Assembly: GCA_002394635.1 (NCBI GenBank)
Contig: DGUK01000009.1
Span: 1-9,764 of the forward strand
Direction of reading: 5' to 3'
DNA: 9,764 bases
Origin: Faecalitalea sp. UBA4312
GTDB lineage: Bacteria > Bacillota_I > Bacilli_A > Erysipelotrichales > Erysipelotrichaceae
Position numbers and translations under genes: made by a program. Positions within the stretch are counted from its first letter, which is position 1. The number at the start of each line of letters is the position of its first letter. Shown here in pieces: positions 6,416-9,764 of the stretch. Under the pieces are notes generated by a model that saw nothing but the letters and a program-made list of their open reading frames with translations, did not search any database and was not told where the DNA came from.

Positions 6416-8446
6416 ATGTTAGAGGTAATAAAAAGAGATGGCACCATTGTGCCTTTTGATATATATAAAATCAATGCAGCTATTACCAAAGCGTTTGATT
6501 CACTGCATAAACAATATGATGAAACCATTATTGAGCTATTGAGCTTACGTGTTTCGGCTGCTTTTCAGGATCGGGTCCAGGGGCGACGCATTCATGTAGA
6601 AGATATACAGGATTGTGTGGAAAATGTATTGTCTCTGGCGGGATATACAGATGTTGCCAAAGCGTATATCCTATATAGAAAACAACGGGAAAATGTTCGT
6701 GAGATCGAAATGATGAAGATCGAATATAAGAACATTGTGGACCGATATTTGAAAAACGAACATGAAAAAAGCGGAGACGATTATTTGTCTTTATATTCTG
6801 TCGGTGGATTGATCCTGTCGAATTCGGCTGCCATTACAAAGAATTACTGGTTAAGTACTATCTATGATCCGCAAATTTCCCGTGCCCACCAGGAAGGTGA
6901 TATCTATATTCACGATCTCGATATGTTAACGGCTGACAGCGCCGGCTGGTCCTTAAAGCAGCTTCTTAAAAACGGATTGCAGGGCATGGATAAGCGCATT
7001 GTATCAAGACCTGCTTCTCATCTTTTTACGGCTTGTAACCAGCTGGTTAACTTTCTGGGAATTATGCAGAATGAATGGGCGGGTGCTCAGAGCATTGCCG
7101 GCTTTGATACCTATCTGGCTCCCTTTGTTAAAAAGGATCAAATGGATCAGGAATCAGTGTATAAAGCGGTAGAAGCATTTATATATGGGGTGAATATTCC
7201 AAGTCGATGGGGAACGCAGTCTCCATTTTCAACCGTATCTTTTGATTGGACGGTTCCATCCGATTTAAAAGAGGAGAAGGCAATCATAGGTGGTCGTTTA
7301 CAGGATTTTACGTATGGACAGTGTCATGCGGAGATGAAACAGATCCAGAAAGCATTTCTTTCCATTTTATTGGAAGCCGATAGTTCTGGCCGAAGTTTTC
7401 CATTTCCGATTCCGGTAGTGGTGATCGGAGATGATTTTGACTGGGATGACCAAGAAATGAATGCGTTGTTATTTGAAGTATCTGCAAAATACGGGGCTCC
7501 ATATTATCTGAAAAACAAAGAGGCCATCCAGCAGACAAGAAATCATACATATTCGATGGATCAACTCTATTTAAAGGCATTAGGCTATTTCGGGTATGGA
7601 GAAAATACCGGGTCAATCGGAACAGTTACATTAAATTTACCGAGATTGACATTTCTTTCTGTAGACGAAACTGACTTTTTTGAGCGTCTGAATGCGATGA
7701 TGGATCTGATGGCACGTTGTCTGCAGACTAAACGTCGTGTTTTAGAATCTTTGCTGCAAAATGGATTATATCCGTATACCAAGCACTTTATGGGCTCATT
7801 TCAACATGTTTTCGGTACTTTCGGAATTGTGGGAATGAACGAAGCATGTATGAATGCCCCCTGGTTAAAAAAAGATCTGTCCGATCCGGCAGCGCAAGAT
7901 TTTTCCTGTCGTGTTCTTGATCACATGCATCAAAGATTATATGTATATCAAGAACAATATAATTCATTGTTTAATTTGGAAGCCACACCGGGAGAGAGTG
8001 TTTCGCACCGTCTGGCTAGTTTGGATAGGGAAAAGTTTCCACAAATGAAACTGGAGAAAAAATATTATACAAATTCTACAGACCTACCTGTAAATTATAC
8101 GGAAGATGTATTCGAAGCGTTGGATATTGAACAAAAATTTTTAAGCAAGTATACAGGAGGCTCTGTATTCCACGTTCATCTGAAGAAACGGATCCCGCAT
8201 TGGAAACAATGTATGAAACTTGTTAATCAGATTGCCACTCATTATAATGTGTCATGTTTTACCATATCACCAACATATTGTGTTTGTTCCGAGCATGGTT
8301 ATTTTGCCGGAGATCTACGGGAGTGTCCGGTTTGTGGGCAAAAGATGGAAATTTGGTCTCGTGTTGCCGGATATTATCAGCCGGTCGAACGTTGGAATGA
8401 AGGAAAGAAAGAAGAATTTATTCAACGACAGAATTATGAGGTTTGA
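6416..8446 (+). CDS. nrdD: NrdD-like class III ribonucleotide reductase homologue lacking the usual active-site cysteines
   Basis: Anaerobic ribonucleoside-triphosphate reductases reduce NTPs to dNTPs using a glycyl radical and a transient cysteine radical. This 676-residue protein (numbered from 6416) has an ATP-cone at about 3-95 (EVIKRDGTIVPFD), which in the family binds the allosteric nucleotide. It also has family landmarks GDIYIHDLD, QNEWAGAQ, FDTYLAPF, TGSIGTVTLNLPR and GMNEACMN. Near the C terminus is a Cys/His cluster (C622, C624, H627, C637, C640) and the glycyl-radical loop RVAGYY with Gly652. The family motif GYCAGW reads ADSAGW (Ser175), and the RSMCCRL loop is replaced near residues 362-395 by shorter cysteine-free sequence. 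All frames of that stretch were checked and no frameshift restores it. It may therefore not be a normal reductase: altered chemistry, a sensor or an inactive subunit are all possible. It is translationally coupled to the MarR-activase gene. Confidence 0.85.
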   Translation: MLEVIKRDGTIVPFDIYKINAAITKAFDSLHKQYDETIIELLSLRVSAAFQDRVQGRRIHVEDIQDCVENVLSLAGYTDVAKAYILYRKQRENVREIEMMKIEYKNIVDRYLKNEHEKSGDDYLSLYSVGGLILSNSAAITKNYWLSTIYDPQISRAHQEGDIYIHDLDMLTADSAGWSLKQLLKNGLQGMDKRIVSRPASHLFTACNQLVNFLGIMQNEWAGAQSIAGFDTYLAPFVKKDQMDQESVYKAVEAFIYGVNIPSRWGTQSPFSTVSFDWTVPSDLKEEKAIIGGRLQDFTYGQCHAEMKQIQKAFLSILLEADSSGRSFPFPIPVVVIGDDFDWDDQEMNALLFEVSAKYGAPYYLKNKEAIQQTRNHTYSMDQLYLKALGYFGYGENTGSIGTVTLNLPRLTFLSVDETDFFERLNAMMDLMARCLQTKRRVLESLLQNGLYPYTKHFMGSFQHVFGTFGIVGMNEACMNAPWLKKDLSDPAAQDFSCRVLDHMHQRLYVYQEQYNSLFNLEATPGESVSHRLASLDREKFPQMKLEKKYYTNSTDLPVNYTEDVFEALDIEQKFLSKYTGGSVFHVHLKKRIPHWKQCMKLVNQIATHYNVSCFTISPTYCVCSEHGYFAGDLRECPVCGQKMEIWSRVAGYYQPVERWNEGKKEEFIQRQNYEV

Positions 8447-8724
8447 CACACATTGAAAAGTATGATATTAATGAGATTATGAATGAAGATGAAATGATCA
8501 AGGAATTGGCAAAGCCGATTATCGAAAAACTCAAAGAACTGGAAAAGACGTATGAAGGGGATCATACAATTATGGAGATTCCCCGGATAAAATTCATACA
8601 TGATGGAATGAATGGCCCGATTGAAATTGATGGCGTTGAAATCGATGATGTATTTATCGAACGTCTGGAACAGTACGTGCAGGATGAGATTGAAATGTCT
8701 CATACCCCGACGATCTTGCATTAA
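8443..8724 (+). CDS. Small acidic protein of unknown function, last gene of the nrdD-like operon
   Basis: I do not recognise this family. The frame opens with TTG at 8443, overlapping the TGA stop of the previous gene by four bases, and encodes 93 residues. GAGG sits only one base before the TTG, so the true start could be the ATG at 8476 (82 residues). The protein is rich in Glu, Asp, Ile and Lys. It has a predicted helix (about 16-36, with KELAKPIIEKLKELEK), a central stretch likely to form a beta hairpin (IKFIHDGMNGPIEIDGVEID), then another helix. There is no cysteine, signal peptide or membrane segment. Tight coupling to the glycyl-radical gene suggests a related role, such as an accessory or modulator protein, but nothing in the sequence proves it. 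No terminator follows before the tRNA promoter. Confidence 0.7.
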   Translation: MTHIEKYDINEIMNEDEMIKELAKPIIEKLKELEKTYEGDHTIMEIPRIKFIHDGMNGPIEIDGVEIDDVFIERLEQYVQDEIEMSHTPTILH

Positions 8725-8729
8725 GCAGC

Positions 8730-8758
8730 TTGAATTTTTTGAAGATTTAAGGTATGAT
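8730..8758 (+). promoter_or_regulatory. Promoter of tRNA-Leu
   Basis: TTGAAT (8730-8735) and TATGAT (8753-8758) have a 17-bp spacer. The predicted start near 8765 gives a 5' leader of about four bases before the mature tRNA, so the tRNA has its own promoter and does not depend on the upstream operon. Confidence 0.75.
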
Positions 8759-8768
8759 GTGCAAGTAT

Positions 8769-8852
8769 GCGGGTGTGGCGAAATTGGCAGACGCACTAGA
8801 CTTAGGATCTAGCGCCTATGGCATGCAGGTTCGAGTCCTGTCACCCGCACCA
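8769..8852 (+). tRNA. tRNA-Leu (anticodon UAG)
   Basis: The acceptor stem GCGGGTG pairs with CACCCGC (8842-8848), followed by discriminator A and an encoded CCA (8850-8852). The anticodon stem is CTAGA/TCTAG around loop CTTAGGA, which puts TAG at 8803-8805 and makes it the leucine CUN decoder. A long variable arm (GCC-TAT-GGC) is class II, as expected for Leu. The T arm has TTCGAGT. It is a single gene with its own promoter and terminator. Confidence 0.97.
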
Positions 8853-8863
8853 TTATGCAGAAG

Positions 8864-8894
8864 AAGTCTTTGAAAAAAAGACTTTTTTTATTTT
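8864..8894 (+). terminator. Intrinsic terminator after tRNA-Leu
   Basis: AAGTCTTT (8864-8871) pairs with AAAGACTT (8877-8884) across a short purine loop, followed by a run of T residues. It ends the tRNA transcript and separates it from the lipoprotein gene. Confidence 0.85.
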
Positions 8895-8902
8895 GTCTGC
8901 AA

Positions 8903-8931
8903 TTGAATGTGAAAAAACAATAGAATATAAT
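8903..8931 (+). promoter_or_regulatory. Promoter of the lipoprotein gene
   Basis: TTGAAT (8903-8908) and a perfect TATAAT (8926-8931) are separated by 17 bp, directly after the tRNA terminator. The expected start is near 8938, which gives a 25-nt leader. Confidence 0.8.
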
Positions 8932-8962
8932 ATGGATAAGAAAGATTAACTTAAGGGATACG

Positions 8963-9764
8963 ATGATGAACAAAGGCGTTAAAGTGATCATGACAGCCTC
9001 AATGTTTTGTTTGTTTGGCTGTCAAGCTCAGGAAACTGAGGTGCCGTCCTTACGGAATGACAAGATTGTTTTGGAATATGGGGAAAGAATGGATCTGAAT
9101 AAGAAGTATATTCTGGATACAGAGGATACATCCATTATTCAGTCGATCAAGCTGGATACTTCGACGATAGATATGGAAGAAGACGGAAATTATCCGCAGA
9201 TTGGGGAGTATTTGGTACCGGTTACCTTTCAGGTGAATGGGGAATCCTATGAAGAAGCACTGGATGTCGAAATCGAGGATACGACCGGGCCTTTATTTAC
9301 ACGGTACGCAAAAGTAATCGATTTAAATCAAAATGCCGATACCCACGATTTTTCTGAGGACTTTGAAGCGTCTGATCTGTCGGATGTCATTGTATCTTTT
9401 CAGACCTATGAAATACGTTTTGATACTCCAGGTGAATATGAAGCTCAGGCAGTAGCGGAAGATGCTCATGGGAATACGACCCGAAAAACATTTAAGGTGA
9501 TAATTCATGAAAATCCGGTCTCCTCTTATTATGATAATGCTGCGACATATTTTGAACCGCCTGAATATCTTTTTGATGATACGCCATTGATCGATGTTTC
9601 CGATCAAGATGCCCTATTACCAAAGGAACCAGACAAGCAATCAGAATATACAAGTTTGCGAAAAATAGTGATGAATTTGAGCGAATATGAAGGTAAAACG
9701 GAAATGGTTGCAGGGATTACGCCGGATACAATCAATGAAACAGATGAGAACGGTTCACCTATCC
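8963..9764 (+). CDS. Lipoprotein with Ig-like modules, truncated by the window edge
   Basis: An open frame of 267 codons with no stop before the window ends. It begins with a short signal peptide (MMNKGVKVIM, then a hydrophobic stretch) and a lipobox LFGC with the lipidated Cys20, so the product should be anchored to the outer face of the membrane. The first repeat-like beta module spans about 33-100 and ends in VEIEDTTGP (Asp106 begins DTTGP). A second runs to about 183, with GEYEAQAVAEDAHGN before KVIIHE. This pattern (DTTGP, then GxY...DxxGN...V.V) is typical of bacterial Ig-like modules of surface proteins. A Pro/Asp-rich linker follows. The catalytic or binding part, if any, lies beyond the window. 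AAGGGA lies just upstream and fits the second ATG (8966) slightly better than the first. The function is unknown; cell-wall or adhesion roles are possible. Confidence 0.85.
   Translation, partial: MMNKGVKVIMTASMFCLFGCQAQETEVPSLRNDKIVLEYGERMDLNKKYILDTEDTSIIQSIKLDTSTIDMEEDGNYPQIGEYLVPVTFQVNGESYEEALDVEIEDTTGPLFTRYAKVIDLNQNADTHDFSEDFEASDLSDVIVSFQTYEIRFDTPGEYEAQAVAEDAHGNTTRKTFKVIIHENPVSSYYDNAATYFEPPEYLFDDTPLIDVSDQDALLPKEPDKQSEYTSLRKIVMNLSEYEGKTEMVAGITPDTINETDENGSPI

Noticed and set aside
7480..7620. Compensating frameshifts explaining the loss of the CCRL loop
   Set aside because: The other two forward frames of the stretch give no Cys-Cys-Arg-Leu sequence, and homology resumes in frame on both sides, so the change looks genuine.
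6416..8446. Pyruvate formate-lyase or another non-reductase glycyl-radical enzyme
   Set aside because: The N-terminal ATP-cone, the NrdD-specific landmarks (QNEWAGAQ, TGSIG) and the C-terminal Cys cluster place it with NrdD proteins.
8612..8812. Open frame running from the small acidic gene into the tRNA
   Set aside because: It overlaps a real gene in another frame and reads through the tRNA-Leu body, so it is a shadow.
1..9764. CRISPR arrays, insertion sequences, phage or integrase genes
   Set aside because: No direct-repeat arrays, transposase or integrase motifs, or terminal inverted repeats were seen. The tRNA shows no nearby duplicated 3' end that would mark an attachment site.

Overview
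The window looks like chromosomal DNA of a low-GC Gram-positive (Bacillota) anaerobe. The evidence is A+T-rich intergenic DNA, strong AGGAGG-like Shine-Dalgarno sites, sigma-A promoters with 17-bp spacers, short intrinsic terminators, and class III (anaerobic, glycyl-radical) ribonucleotide-reductase-type genes. An Erysipelotrichia-like gut or oral anaerobe is my best guess. That is inference from protein style, not something I could search. Every promoter, ribosome-site and alignment statement was made by eye.

Layout: (1) 1-74 holds the tail of an upstream terminator and the fumC terminator. (2) 75-1448, minus strand, is fumC, class II fumarase. (3) A 91-bp divergent promoter region separates it from a plus-strand gene for an intracellular type I pullulanase (1540-3630). 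(4) guaB-type IMP dehydrogenase (3702-5213) has its own consensus promoter and a terminator that begins in its stop codon. (5) 5280-8724 is a tightly coupled three-gene operon: a MarR-type winged-helix domain fused to a radical SAM activase of the NrdG type; a full-length NrdD-like class III ribonucleotide reductase homologue; and a 93-residue acidic protein of unknown function. (6) tRNA-Leu(UAG) (8769-8852) sits between its own promoter and terminator. (7) A lipoprotein gene with Ig-like modules runs off the right edge.

The part most worth attention is the operon at 5280-8724. The NrdD-like protein keeps the ATP-cone, the barrel landmarks and the C-terminal glycyl-radical loop (RVAGYY). By my reading it has lost both active-site cysteines of its family: the GYCAGW cysteine is serine (ADSAGW), and the RSMCCRL loop is shortened and replaced by cysteine-free sequence. 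Its partner activase is also atypical: it carries an N-terminal MarR regulator, its cluster motif is CNFCCPSC, and GGEP has become GAEP. The operon appears to be transcribed from a promoter whose start point coincides with the first ATG, giving a leaderless mRNA. Together these suggest a repurposed glycyl-radical pair, perhaps a redox- or nucleotide-sensing regulatory system or an enzyme with different radical chemistry, rather than an ordinary anaerobic ribonucleotide reductase.

The remaining genes are ordinary central metabolism (fumarate/malate, alpha-glucan debranching, guanine nucleotide synthesis). The IMP dehydrogenase is notable because it aligns without gaps, at 503 residues, with the Tritrichomonas foetus enzyme as I remember it. 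That fits the view that the protist enzyme is of bacterial origin.
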